A stretch of DNA of 64,000 nt from Strongylocentrotus purpuratus. Lineage: Eukaryota; Echinodermata; Echinoidea; Camarodonta; Strongylocentrotidae. The notes below the pieces were generated by a model. The model worked only from the letters and a program-made list of their open reading frames with translations, did no database searches and was not told where the DNA came from. The stretch is from NCBI RefSeq assembly GCF_000002235.5, contig NW_022145611.1, positions 1,664,754 to 1,728,753 on the forward strand, in the 5' to 3' direction. Positions 10,991-22,305 of this stretch are shown here, piece by piece. The position numbers were made by a program, and so were the translations under genes. The first letter of the stretch is position 1. Each line of letters starts with the position of its first letter.

Positions 10991-11031
10991 ACACCAACAC
11001 CAGCTTTTAACACCGAACTTGAAATCACTCA

Positions 11032-12275
11032 TTGTATCCTGAGACCAGCGCTTCGTGTCAGACCGTAGTGGAACGCAACGTGCCTAAGCGCGCCGGACCC
11101 GTAACCGTCTCACTACGGACTGTCCCCAAGTTGTGTTATGGCCTATTACGTACTGTCACGTTTTGTTGTGTTCACCCCGTTTCTCACCGCCGGGAACAAA
11201 GTGTAAACGTAGCATAAACGTAGCATAAATATCTGGCCCGGCATCATAGGCTATTACGGTATGTCTCGTTTGCCCATTCCGTCCCCCGCGTTGTCTCACG
11301 TCCATTCCGTTATGTCCACGGTGGCCTGAAACGTGATTACTGTGGTCGCCGGGAACACAATGTAACCTAGCGTTAGTTCCTTTGCACCCCATGGCTTATT
11401 GTTGGCTTATTGTTGACACAGTACTTGACAAAAATTGTAACAGCATCAGTAGCTTCTTCTAAAGAGTTCGAACGCTGAATGGAACAACAGATCCCAGTTC
11501 ATGCAGTTAAAATCAATGTTCAGACGGGGGCTTGCTAGTTGGCGTAAGCTTATCCCTGCAGCAGTAAATATCTCATGTATATTTCACTTACACCATTAGT
11601 TGTCCACACCCTCTGACTCGGTCCAACTTGCCAGTAAGCGGTGGCGCCCGCACTAGTCGACCTCAACACACCTTCCGCTGCTTCCGCATCTAAACCGTGC
11701 GAAATTTAATTTTCATTTTCGATTGTAAACAAACAACCCTCGTGAAAGGTCACAGATACTCCCAAGTGCAAGTGAGAGTATCCACACGGTCAACTTACGC
11801 TACTCTCTAGTCGTGTTAGTGAGTTACTTCCCGATAAATCCAGGAGTTAATCGGTCGGGTAAAGGTAGGCGTAGCTTACACGACCATTGTTCAGACGGTC
11901 AGAGACCACTACTCCGACCTTTACACCGAATTCACTATATTTACCCCAACTAGCTCTTAAAACGACCTTTATCCAGGGGTAAATTGCCATCGTCTGAACA
12001 AGACTATTGGCGGGGTCGTCTGTCCACGTGTACCGTTACTATGGCAATAGAATTTCGACGATGCGTTGTGCTGGACTACACGGCTGCTAAAAATAATTGT
12101 GTTCAATTAAAAAAATTACAGTTCTGAAAATAAATAGTACTGATGGGTCCCAGACAAAATAAAATATGAACAAGTTGAACTCACGAGTCATTGTCAGGGG
12201 TAGTACTTCGTTTTATTTAAGAAATATTATTATCTCATGTACAAAGCATTGTTTGATTTAACGAAAATTGTAAAA
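11032..12275. other. No gene; possible weak inverted-repeat element
   Basis: 11040-11400 is GC-richer than its surroundings, with CGTTCCG, GCCGGGAAC and ACGTAGCATAAA words. TGTTCAGACG occurs at 11519 and in inverted form at about 11990, so 11519-12000 may be a small inverted-repeat element. The evidence is only a 10-base terminal match. Confidence 0.35.
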
Positions 12276-12277
12276 AG

Positions 12278-12279
<2 letters not shown>

Positions 12280-12320
<41 letters not shown>

Positions 12321-12440
12321 TTTTTTGTATGTTGTTTTGGAAGAACAAAAAGGTATAAATTTGATTTTATTATTATTATTATCAGTATTATGAATATTAT
12401 TATCATATTATGATATTATTGTAAATATCATTTTTATTAT
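12280..12440. repeat. Microsatellites (AT)n then (TTA)n
   Basis: About 17 uninterrupted TA units at 12282-12316, followed by an impure TTA/ATT run to about 12440. Confidence 0.9.
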
Positions 12441-12623
12441 TATTACCATCATTAGGGTAATACCTGTTTGGTTTTATTGGTTATGGTGATATCCCAATAA
12501 TTTAGATGAATTTGTAACTTATCAAGGGTCCTTAAGATATCGTTATCACTTTAGAAGAGACTTTGCCTTTATAGGAGCATCTCTGATTTAATCTTCGTAC
12601 TCGAGAAAAAGATATAGAATGAA

Positions 12624-12625
<2 letters not shown>

Positions 12626-12665
<40 letters not shown>

Positions 12666-12672
12666 AAAAAAA
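12626..12672. repeat. (GA)n microsatellite
   Basis: About 20 GA units with one interruption and an A tract. The minus-strand open frame through it (a run of Ser-Leu) is a product of the repeat. Confidence 0.9.
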
Positions 12673-13149
12673 AAGAGAGAGGGCGGAGAGCGAGTATTAC
12701 AATGAAATAAAACATAGGCAATTTAAATACAAATGATTCTCTCATCCTATAAATCATTCCAAATTAACATTTTTACTCTCATTCAAAACTATTGGGTCTG
12801 AATAGTAATAATATTTGATTTCTACGAACTCGTTTAGATATTTGTAATGAGAATTCGGCAAACAATTATATTGTTTGCTTTAAAGATGAATCAAGTACCC
12901 ATTATCAATTCTAGCATTAAAAAAAAACATTTTAAAGAGGATGCAATTAGCATATTCAAGAGCATATATTTAAGTGAAGAGGAAGAAGAAAAAACAACCG
13001 TATGAAATACAAAATATACGAATCTTTGGCTTTGAGCCTTTGTCAAGTAATGAGAAACAATGTATGTATTTATGTATTCAATTTGCTTTTAAATTTTATG
13101 AAATGTAGTGCATGTTCTATTTAAGTTAGATTACATTGAAATCAAAGAG

Positions 13150-13950
13150 AACTAGATGGACCTTCGACTGCGCGCAGTCAAAAATGATGCCTCCGCCATG
13201 GTATAACAAACCAAAACAGAAGTAAATTTTAAGATTCAAGTTTGATTGTAATCCATTAAAAGGTTCTCAGAATATCTTGATTACAAGCTATTTTTTATAC
13301 ACATTTGTTATCCTTTGATCTTTGACCTCATGTCTCTAAACTCTAATCACGTCATTGGCCTTACAAGATACATATATGTCTTGGGTTTGAAAGTAATCCA
13401 TCCATCGGTTCTATCGATAATACGTTCAAAAGCTATTTCTGCACACATAATGAGCCCCATGACCTTTGAACTTTGAACTCATGGCCCTAAAATCTAAGCA
13501 GTTCGTAGGCTCTGCAAGTTACATACATATCTTGAGTTTGATGGTAATTCGTCTATTGGTTCTAATGATAGTGTAATCAAAAATTATTTTTGTAAACATA
13601 ATGAGCCTTGTGACCTTTAACCTTGTGACCTCAAAATCTAATCAGTTCATTGGCTCTGCAAGATATATACATGACCCAAGTTTGGCGAAAATCCATCAAT
13701 GGGTTCTTGAGATAACGCGATCACAAGCTATTTTTGCATACATCATGAGACCTGTGACCTTTGACCTTGGATCTCGTGAATTCAAAACCTAATCAGTTCA
13801 TTTCCTCTGCGAGATACATACATAACCCACGTTTGGCGGGAATCCATCAATTGGTTCTTGAGATAACGCGATCACGAGAACGGGACGTACGGACGGACGG
13901 ACAACCCGAAAACATAATGCCCCCGGCTACTTTGTAGCGGAGGTATAAAA
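13150..13950. repeat. Dispersed element with about 148-bp internal tandem units
   Basis: Four or more units contain TGACCTTTGACCTT, AATCTAATCAGTTCATTGG, TCAAGTTTGG.GGAAATCCATC and CACAAGCTATTTTTGCA. The TGACCTTT words start near 13461, 13611 and 13755. The block opens with GATGCCTCCGCC and closes with ACGGACGGACGGACAACCC and TAGCGGAGGTATAAA. The CCTCCGC ends are inverted relative to each other, suggesting a non-autonomous element. No coding capacity. Confidence 0.7.
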
Positions 13951-16550
13951 ATAGTGCGATGAAAGATAAAAAATGGGCCAAATCCTTGGAAAGAGTTAAT
14001 TTTTAGACAACACACATGAGGGGAGTATGTTTTACTGTTACTGTTTTTTTTCGCTGCTACTTCTATTCAAAATTTAAACCTAAAAATAAATAGATACATA
14101 CAAGTATATCAAGTGTGCTTCTAGTCCATTCGTACCACCATGAGGTAAAGACATTTTTTTTGTAAAGTTCATTTTGTAATTGTTTGCAGATTCCTAATTG
14201 TATTATCTTTTTCCTCTCACGTGTACGTGACTTTTCCTGTTATAATGAGGATTGTTTTTTCCGGCCCAATAACATCAGACTCCGTGACGATATGAAGCGC
14301 GGAATTATAATGAGAAATTTTTTGAATGACGTTATCAGAAAGTATGGGGATAATTAGCAAATGGATTGACGGGTAATAAAAGCTTTTGACTAGTTCGGAC
14401 GATTAATTGTGTGATCAAAATTTGCAAAGGCAAGTCTATATAACCAACCGACTTCTAAACAGTTCCATTAACCTAATGACTGGTACCTCTAGGCAAAGGT
14501 CAATGATAATATGATAATCATTTATGTATGGTATAGGCTATCAACTGCAAATTGTCTCCCCACTGTAAAAGAAACCCTGACCTCGTTTCGCCTTTTGCTT
14601 GCTTAATGTTGTATTCAACAGTATACTATATTTATTAAAGACAGTTTAATTACAATTTGAAATTTGAAAATTTGCTAATTTTAAAAATGATAACTTTAAT
14701 GATTATTTCAATTATCAAAATAATATAAAAACAGGAATGGAAAATGAATAGTCACCCTTGGAAAATATCCGAAAATTGCAAAGTGGTGAAATTGGGTAAA
14801 GGTGATGAGTGAGGCTAAAGGAAAGAGGATAAACCGACTTGCCATTCAAATAATTTAATATCCCCGATACAATAACGGCTGCAGTGATCGACCCACTAAT
14901 ATCTTGGTAGTGAGTGAGATGAAAGCTTGAAAATCTATCATAATTACCTACTTTTCATTATTGCTAAATTAAATATTAACGTGACCAAATGCACTCAAAG
15001 CATTCAAGAAATTTCTTGTTACCAGATAATCATTTACTACACCTGGATTGAGAGTGGCAAATGTAAATAAATGTCATGCCACAGAATATCAGGGACGTAG
15101 CGGGACTTGAACCTCGAACCATGTGATTCACGTTCCGTTGACTTATCCACGAAAAACACGACCCGTGGGCCTCCAAAATTGACACCCCCTATGTTCTAGG
15201 CGCCACAGTCTTCTGAGTCGTTTTATCGTCTAAGTCCTTTTTGGCCTAATAAAATGTGAGGCCGTTCATTCTGCTATTCACATTAACATTGTGAGTGTTG
15301 AAATTGTTCGATTTAAACATTTAAAAGCTTGCACGTAAAGGCTCTGTCATTCACACATTCCCTGTGTTTAGGCTACTCTCCCCACTGATCTGAAGACTAC
15401 TGTCAAAGTCTCACCTCCCTGGTCAAATCTTAAAGAGCAAGTTCTCAGTGTAAGTTAAAACCTGTAGTCCTGTTTCTAATTGGCAATGCAGGATCATGAC
15501 ATATGTGTCTTTTTCATAATTTCATGATTTGTCATTATTAGGCTTATAGTCTCTGTATATCTCCAGTCAGCATTCTTTACTGTTATGAACATAAACCCTT
15601 ATTGTTGTTTTTTCTTTTTCAACTCGATGAAATCTGATCAACATCCTAAAAGGGTCTAAACTACGGGTGGCCAACCTTTTAAAGCTCGCGGGCCACATCT
15701 AACGATTGACATAACTTGGCGGGCCGTACTAGGTAGTCTTCTCCCCCCCCCCCACACACACACTCTATATTTCTTACTTCAGGGATAAATTATGATTAGT
15801 ATTTTGTGTAATGTCTTAAAACTCATTCGGGATGTCGGGGTTGCCCAAACCCCAAACTATGTGTGGCTGATCTCTTCGAATGGGCCATTTGAATAAAACA
15901 TACCGAGCTTACCTACCGATCCAAAGATTGGTTTTACCCCTACATAGAGAAAACTAGTGGGTGTGTTAGGGTGTGGTTGTGTGTACATGTGGTGCATGCG
16001 TGTGTGCGTGGATGTGTGTTTGTGTGTTGTTGACGGGAGTGGATAAGACAATGCAATACGTTAATCAATTTCTCTATTTTACTTCGCATAGAAGTATTAA
16101 TGTTCATGCATGCAGGTCATGCATGCAACAAAAAAGACATATCAAGCCTTTCAATAATTAATCCCATAACGTTCCATCTATTCTATTAGTGATGAGTTTT
16201 GATGATGAGGACCGGCGTCCTACGACGGTCCGTTACACATGCTAATGTACTAATGATGAAGTACACAATGAATCGGCCCTATCGAGTAATACGCACGAGT
16301 GATGACATTACACTTTTTAATAACTAGAAAAGCTCTCTTAAAAATTTTGAGTTTGAATAGCCAGTACAAGTTTCCTTTTGAATAATTAATGCTCATACAA
16401 ATTTTTCGCAATAACATGGACAATGAAAATTCATCACAGTTTCCGAATTTGTTGCCAGCTTTTCAAACACTCCAACTGGTGTAGATGAAAACAACGACAA
16501 TCCATATACAAATGCCTTGGCAAAGGATATTAGTGACGCGGCAGGACCCT
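13951..16550. other. No gene; one possible hAT-like terminus, GT-rich tract and tRNA-like motif
   Basis: 15664-15690 (GGGTGGCCAACCTTTT) resembles a hAT-type end but lacks a convincing partner. A C run and CA run lie at 15742-15765, and an impure GT tract at 15958-16030. The minus strand near 15090-15170 has a B-box-like GGTTCAAGTCC without a convincing cloverleaf. No splice-bounded coding frame was found. Confidence 0.4.
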
Positions 16551-16553
16551 GTT

Positions 16554-16720
16554 GAGGAGGCGCGATATCTCAGTTGGTAGAGCAGTGGTCTCGTAATCCG
16601 GTGACCCGGATTCGAAACCAAGTCGATGCGCTAGTGGCCTTTGGTAAGGCATTAATCCTCATTACCAGGTCTCTAACAAGCATTTATGCTTTCTTAGCAG
16701 CCAGGTAAAATAACCACCAC
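16554..16720 (+). mobile_element. tRNA-derived SINE, copy 1
   Basis: A tRNA-like head has an A box (ATCTCAGTTGGTAGAGCAG), a candidate anticodon loop CTCGTAA (would read CGT, Thr-like) and a B box (GGATTCGAAACC). It is followed by a body with TTTGGTAAGGCATTAATCC. The head shares its start GAGGAGGCGCGAT with the copy at 28908. The acceptor stem does not pair, so it is not a functional tRNA gene. It ends in a short ACC run. Confidence 0.8.
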
Positions 16721-17334
16721 CACCATGGTCATAAAATGAAATAATTCTATTCAAGGTCCCGCAAGGTATATCCGTTAATCTACGAAAACTCTACATAGCC
16801 TCATATGTACATTTCCCCCCTTTATTTTTCTGGAAGTTACAACACGATTATATTAAACAAGTTCCAAGATTCTAGCCTATTTCTAGCTGAAACGGGGATT
16901 TCCTGTTCTAAAGGAAGATGTTGTACCGAGTCTGGAGTAGAAAGACTAATCCTCATTATCATTGTCGTTTAAGGGATTACATGGCGCCTCAGTATTATTA
17001 ATTTTAATTATAAATTTTAATTGTAAATAATGAAAGTCCATTAAGCATGACAGACAAACTATAGCTACGGCGCCCGTAATATACAATGTTGTTACATCGC
17101 GAAGAGTGACAAGTGAGATTAATAATGTCGGGAGTGGCATTTATTAAAACAAGTAATGCGTATGCAGAAAACTACCCCAAAGGCTCACATTAGAGCTTCC
17201 TAACCTCGTTTATCAAGATGATTTGGGCCCGCATGTTTGAGTTTTCTTTTAAATCAGCATATCTTAATAATCCGACTTAAGATTTGTAAAACGGGTAATG
17301 GCTCTGTGTGAGATATGAAAGAGGAATTATAAAT
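16721..17334. other. No gene recognised
   Basis: AT-rich, with no splice-bounded frame and no recognisable repeat. Confidence 0.4.
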
Positions 17335-17575
17335 TTGGTTTAATAGTTTGATTGCTCTTTATATTTGACTTGATGAACAGAAGAAGGGTGAAGTAAACCA
17401 GGATGAAGATTGTTCCAGAAAGATGGACCAGTATACACAATTGTTTTTGAGAACATGTTGTACGTAAACGGGGGATGTGAAAATCATTCGTTTTCCTGGT
17501 AGGGTATGAATAAATATTCCAGTTCTTTGTGAAAAGAGAAGCAATAGAATCCTTCTTCAATCACACACAAATTCA
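17335..17575 (-). mobile_element. LINE reverse transcriptase C-terminal remnant, minus strand
   Basis: The minus strand encodes a typical LINE ORF2 tail with one frame change. It reads YSYPTRKTNDFHIPRLRTT, then after the shift KTIVYTGPSFWNNLHPGLL, and ends VKYKEQSNY and stop. The pattern (Y.TR...F..PR.RT..S...I...G...WN.L) is that of the region after the RT thumb in CR1/L2/jockey-like elements. The upstream part could not be followed. Confidence 0.7.
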
Positions 17576-18063
17576 AAGTTTAAAAATTACCCAAAACCTG
17601 TTTTGCTCTCGATGTAAGGGGTTCCATTTCGATATATTGAATTTAAAATGTGATCTTCGAATATTACTCCATTCAAATAGGTTCTTATTGAATGTTGTAG
17701 ACATGGAGGGATCACTAGACCTATTGAGTGGACGAATACACAAGGCATTTAATTCCCCGTACAATATTACTCAATTTACCAAGGCGGAGAGTTTATACAT
17801 TTTCTGTTGTTTGATCTACATGGTATTCATTTGGTATTTAAGTAAAGGCATACATTCTTAGGAAACATGCAGGTAAGTCGAAACGCACTCCGTCAAAAGA
17901 AAAAGTAGGGAAAAAATATCCTCTGATATGATTTTTATATTCCCAAATTCACCTACAATATAAATATCAAATGCGACCAAAGCTTATCTCTTGATAATCC
18001 CTAATAATTAGCAAACATTTTGACTTGATGGTTCTAAAATTAAGTTGGAGCCACCAACATAAA
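17576..18063. other. No gene recognised
   Basis: A 110-codon plus-strand open frame (17529-17861) overlaps the LINE remnant on the other strand and shows no domain. The rest is AT-rich intergenic sequence. Confidence 0.35.
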
Positions 18064-18242
18064 GGCCCGAATTCACAAAGCAAGGTTTGAGCTCAGACCA
18101 AGGTTTGAGCTCAAACCTCCTTTTGTTTCGCCAAACCTCCTTTTGTTCTTTACAAACCAGGTTTGTAAAAAACGCGTAAAACGCGTCATATGACGTACGA
18201 AAACCAAGGTTTGTCGACAAACCTCCTTTGTGAATTCGGGCC
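18064..18242. mobile_element. 179-bp inverted-repeat element
   Basis: It begins GGCCCGAATTCACAAAG and ends with the exact complement, a perfect 17-base inverted repeat. The interior is rich in AAACCTCCTTTTG and its inverse, so the element can fold nearly end to end. AAA flanks both sides, a possible 3-bp duplication. Confidence 0.85.
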
Positions 18243-19226
18243 AAAGTGTACAATCATTATTCATCAAACGCATCCTCTCAGAGAGGTTAATGGGCGAAAA
18301 GAAAAGACCTAATTAGTAAAAGTGACCATTACGGTCCGTGTTTACATCCATCGAAAGGTGCTTTCCTTGTTGCTGTGGGGATAACCGCTACTATGAAGTC
18401 CTGATGTGGTCTAATTGCCCTTAAAATTCTTTAGTCGGAGATGTAAGGCATATTATTGGTATAGATTTTTCTAAAAGCACCACACTTTTCCCATATAACG
18501 ACCATAACATAGTATCTCGATTTTTGACGTTCGTCATACGGGGCGCCCCTGGGGCAGCCATTTTGGTCAAATGCAATCTTCGCCAGATGAGCTGGAGTTC
18601 AATAGTATTTTCAAATAAAAAGGGGCTAGAATAATTATATTTTCTACAGGTATCGGGTGTACAGGGATAGAGAATCTGATTCTGATTTCATTTTTTATCT
18701 TGTTGGTGATCCTCTTTGGTCGCCATTTTGGTAAATGCCAATGAGGTCACCGTCTGAGCTAAAAGTACTTTTGAATAAATAATAGGTGAAATCTTGTGTT
18801 TTAATAAGGTTTTCAGGGTCAATAAACCTGATTATGATGCTATCTAATTAAACAGATGTTTGGACCTTACCCAAAAGATAACTACAAGTGCCATTTAATG
18901 ACCATAACTGGTATTTCTGAGATGTCCTACATCTTGCCTATTTCTGTACCTAATTTCATATAAATTGAGCGCCTTTAGAGGCCGCCGTGGATATTGTTGA
19001 AATTCATCTTGGTTATAAAGCAATGTAGTTAAAAATTTAAGACTAAAATAATATACTAAATGCTATGTCATGGATTTCGAGGTCAGATAATATAATGATA
19101 AATTTCTTTCACAAAATTGATGTCATCATCACTTCTGAGATGATATCCTAAAATATACATGTAGCTCCTTCTATGAAGGAGAGTCCCGTCCTATTCAGGT
19201 TCATAAAAAGCCCGAAGAAGCGAAGT
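18243..19226. other. No gene; degenerate repeated blocks
   Basis: Blocks with GCCATTTTGGTCAAATGC, AATAAA.GG and TCAGGGTCA recur loosely at 18.5-19.1 kb, similar in style to 1.5-2.8 kb. No coding frame. Confidence 0.4.
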
Positions 19227-19724
19227 ATCCCTGCTGGAAAGAACACACTCATTCACACTCATTCACACTCATTCACAATCATTTAAATTGGGCGCGTTTT
19301 CACTTTGCGGTTCACAGTGTGGATAACCGGAAAAGGAAAGAACACACTCATTCACACTCATTCACAGTGTGAATCACACTGTGTTTCACACTGTGCATCA
19401 CAGTGTGCTCCACAATGTTAAATTGGGCGCGTTTTCACATTGTGGTTCACAGTGTGGATAACCGGAAAAGGAAAGAACACACTCATTCACAATCATTCAC
19501 AGTGTGAATCACAGTGTGCTCCACAATGTTAAATTGGGCGCGTTTTCACATTGTGGTTCACAGTGTGGATAACCGGAAAAGGAAAGAACACACTCATTGA
19601 CAGTGTGAATCATACTGTGTTTCAACACTGTGTTCACAGTGTGAACTGTGATTTCACACTGTGATTCACACTGTGATTCACATTGTGAATGAGTGTGAAT
19701 GAGTGTGTTCTTTCCAGCAGGGAT
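19227..19724. mobile_element. 498-bp foldback element built of CACTGTG motifs
   Basis: Both ends carry the same inverted repeat of about 40 bases, starting ATCCCTGCTGGAAAGAAC and continuing through ACTCATTCAC repeats. The match is perfect over at least 38 bases. Inside are three copies of a unit starting TTAAATTGGGCGCG (19283, 19418, 19529) and dozens of CACAGTGTG/CACACTGTG palindromes. No protein-coding capacity. Target duplication is not clear. It abuts a LINE 3' end copy on the right. Confidence 0.9.
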
Positions 19725-20030
19725 CCTCCGTTTTCGCCTCCAATAATACCTTTAATTCAGACCTACTATATTTTGTTACTCAGTACGGGAGCCTATTCAC
19801 ATACAAGCTATGCTTTTTATTTAGGCTCCCCACATTTTGCATTGTATTACCTTGCCTTTCATATCTACATATTTCGAAACTTCGTACCTATTTTCCGTAC
19901 AATATTCTTGATTTGAAATCTTTAAATTATTTTGTAATCTACGCTTATACGCTTGTAAAAGAAAAGAAAAGGTTTTTTTGATGTATATCAAATATACTTC
20001 AAACTTCAATTTAATCTAAATAAATACGAG
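19725..20030 (+). repeat. Dispersed LINE-type 3' UTR repeat, copy 1
   Basis: Closely matches 38703-39010: the shared run includes TCGCCTCC.ATAATACC, TTCAGACCTACTATATT and GAGCCTATTCACATACAAGC. It ends TACTTCAAACTTCAATTTAATCTAAATAAATA. The AAATAAA end and its position just before RT remnants suggest a retrotransposon 3' end. Confidence 0.65.
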
Positions 20031-20034
20031 ACTT

Positions 20035-21010
20035 GTTGCTATGGCTCCGTTGCTGCTCAAATATGGTGCACACGTACTAATTCAATCCATAGCCGACACA
20101 TTTGACCAGGCACCAACAAACCAGATTAGATATGGTATTGTCATACTGTTGCAGAAGCCAGAAAAGCCTCAAGATCCCTTGTTAAGGCCCATAATTGTTT
20201 TTTTTTAGTGACGACACTGAACAAAGCATCCTGTTTGTTGGTTATGAACCGCATATACAAAAAGGACCAGTTATTAGGGCCTGGCTTGACAAATTAGTTG
20301 CTACAGAGGCCAGGGAACGGCATATAATGCGTTCAGCTACCGCTGGGTGTGTGCCAACGGTGCAAACAGAGAACAGAAATCCTCGGACTGGATATGAATC
20401 AGGATTTTGACAGGCCTCCAATCAGAACAGACAGGTTACTAGACAAATGGGAACTTTAAGCAACACCTCCATTCTTTTAGCTGAAACATCTCTCGAACCA
20501 AAGGCGCAGAAAGGAATGAGTGACCCCTTGAACACCCTTATCGGCGCCCTACAAGGAGACAGTCTTAATCCTCCGGTACTACAGTACTCATCGAATCAGT
20601 GATTCGATCATTATCTCGGCATAAATTGCCAACTAGAAACATCAGAGATAATGGAATTCTTATGGATGTAAAGTACGGATGATGCCGGCTTTGTGAGCTT
20701 GTCTAGACAATGGAGGACACAGCCCGAAAAAAACTGTTCCCCAATGTCAACCCAATTAAAACTGAACTTACATTGGTGATACTACAACAAGGTCACAGAG
20801 AGGAGGGAGATTGGCAAAATGACGAAAATGTGGTTTGATACTTTGAGATGTTAAGATTGTTGCCCTCAGTTAGTTAACCAATAAGTATTTCATCAGATGA
20901 GGACGTTGTGGCTGCATCGTCAACACTGCAAGAACTCCATATTTGTCTCTTTAATGCGATTGTTTCTCATCCCCAATAAAACAGACGAATCGGAATATTT
21001 CAACCGAAAG
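20035..21010 (+). mobile_element. Highly degraded LINE reverse transcriptase
   Basis: Frame-shifting translation gives recognisable RT blocks in order. MAPLLLKYGAHVLIQSIADT is followed by VILLQKPEKPQDPLLRPI (LQKPG..LRPI.LL region), IGALQGDSLNPPVL (QGDSLSP motif) and a single-base-damaged YADD motif (TDDAGFVS near 20680). KTELTLVILQQGHREE comes next. Many stops and shifts. This lineage differs from the two other LINEs in the window, which have GVPQGS or GVPQGT. Confidence 0.7.
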
Positions 21011-21320
21011 CAATAACGGCATCTCCTTGGAATTAGATGGCCACATGGTATCCCCAACAAAGGTCATTTAGATCACTCAACTTCTGCATTATAGACACTG
21101 ACGAGGAGAATCATTAGGAAGTAAAAATTTAATTGAACGTCAACAACGCGAAAAGTGATTCACACACACATATACACAAACAATAGGCGGAGTGTATAAC
21201 ATTTATATATCATTATTATTATTCAAATATCATACATCTGAAAGGAAGAAAGAGAAGATAACATAGAGAGAGAAACATATACATCAGGAAGAATAAGAGC
21301 AGATGAACACCATCAAATAC
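21011..21320. other. No gene recognised
   Basis: AT-rich, with short ATTATT and AGAGAG tracts. Confidence 0.4.
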
Positions 21321-22305
21321 ACAGTAAAAACGCTGCTTAAAAAGTGATGTTCACTTATAGTTGTACACTATCTTAAACAACAGTTGAACAAATTGTAAAC
21401 AATGTTGCTCGAAACGAAAGTAGTTTTGTTAAACATTCGCTGTTTGAAATTTAATGACTGCTAAATTAACTATACGAGAGCTTTTAGACAGTGTTGTTTA
21501 CATGTGACGTCATGTGTAACATGCCAGTAAAGTGCACTTTGGCTAAAAGCTTTATTTCACATCATGGCCGACCAAGCTACCGATGCGTTTCTAAGTGACT
21601 GGGGATTGAATGGCTTAATTGAAATCACTTTTCTATTAACCAATTTTAAGTTTTTAACTTAAAGCGTAATATAAGTTCACAGTTAAAATATTCAGTATCT
21701 GTACGCAAATGTCAGAATAAAGGTAGACTTAAAATCATCGCGTCATGCAGTGCGGCACTGATCGCGCACTTGGTTATAACGTGTGCTAAATTCCTTGCCA
21801 TAGAGATTGCATGTATCCCTATATATGAAGTTTATGCGTGGGTGCATGCGCGCTCATGCAAAATGGGCACTGTTTTGGCGCTAATTCATAAATTGCAGAA
21901 TTACCCTACCATATTGTTAGTCTTCTTATACCTATATAGAGAACCAGAAGTAGTGGTGCACTTATTCAGAGTATCAAACCCAAATTGTACCCCATTATAC
22001 AAACCTTTTGTTGTAAAAAAAAAACCCACTGAACAACAGTTCCTTTTTAAACAACTTTCTTTAAACAACCCAGTTGGTGTAACAACCCCCACTGAACAAC
22101 AGCTCCTTTTTAAACAACCGTCTTCAAACAACACCGGTTGTTTAAATTATGATTTTAAACAAGTTGTTCAAAATGTTGATCAAAGTGTTTAAACCTTAAA
22201 CAACTCGAGATGCTTAACATTTTAAACAACTCTCAGATCAGGTCACCCGTTAATCCGAGGTTGTTTAAACTTTTAAACAACTTGTTCACAAAAATTTTAA
22301 CTGTG
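21321..22305. mobile_element. Possible TA-flanked element rich in TTTAAACAAC motifs
   Basis: Left end TA-CACAGTAAAA and right end TTTTAACTGTG-TA give a short inverted repeat flanked by TA, as in Tc1/mariner-type insertions. Between about 22000 and 22290 the motif TTTAAACAAC and its inverse recur about ten times, including a duplicated ACTGAACAACAG.TCCTTTTTAAACAAC block. The open frame at 21770-22192 spans this repeat and shows no domain. Confidence 0.5.

Larger units (their letters stand above)
9461..11031. mobile_element. Inverted-repeat element carrying two nested hAT-like insertions
   Basis: The left end TGAGTGATTTCAAGTACG and the complement of the right end TGAGTGATTTCAAGTTCG form an inverted repeat of about 45-50 bases. 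It continues into GGTGTTGGTGTT motifs. The same motif recurs internally in both orientations at about 9815-9860 and 9995-10050. A 933-bp hAT-like element (10058-10990) sits inside near the right end. No target duplication of the outer element is obvious, so its superfamily is unknown. Confidence 0.7.

Noticed and set aside
15090..15170. Minus-strand tRNA-like motif with GGTTCAAGTCC
   Set aside because: The T stem and anticodon stem do not form and the A box is poor.
15664..15855. hAT-like element from GGGTGGCCAACC to GGGTTTGGGC-type inverse
   Set aside because: The right end is a poor match and no 8-bp duplication was found.
16565..16620. Possible tRNA gene
   Set aside because: A and B boxes are good, but the acceptor stem does not pair and a SINE body follows. 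A related copy at 28908 confirms a SINE.
17529..17861. 110-codon plus-strand open frame
   Set aside because: It overlaps a minus-strand LINE remnant and shows no domain or splice context.
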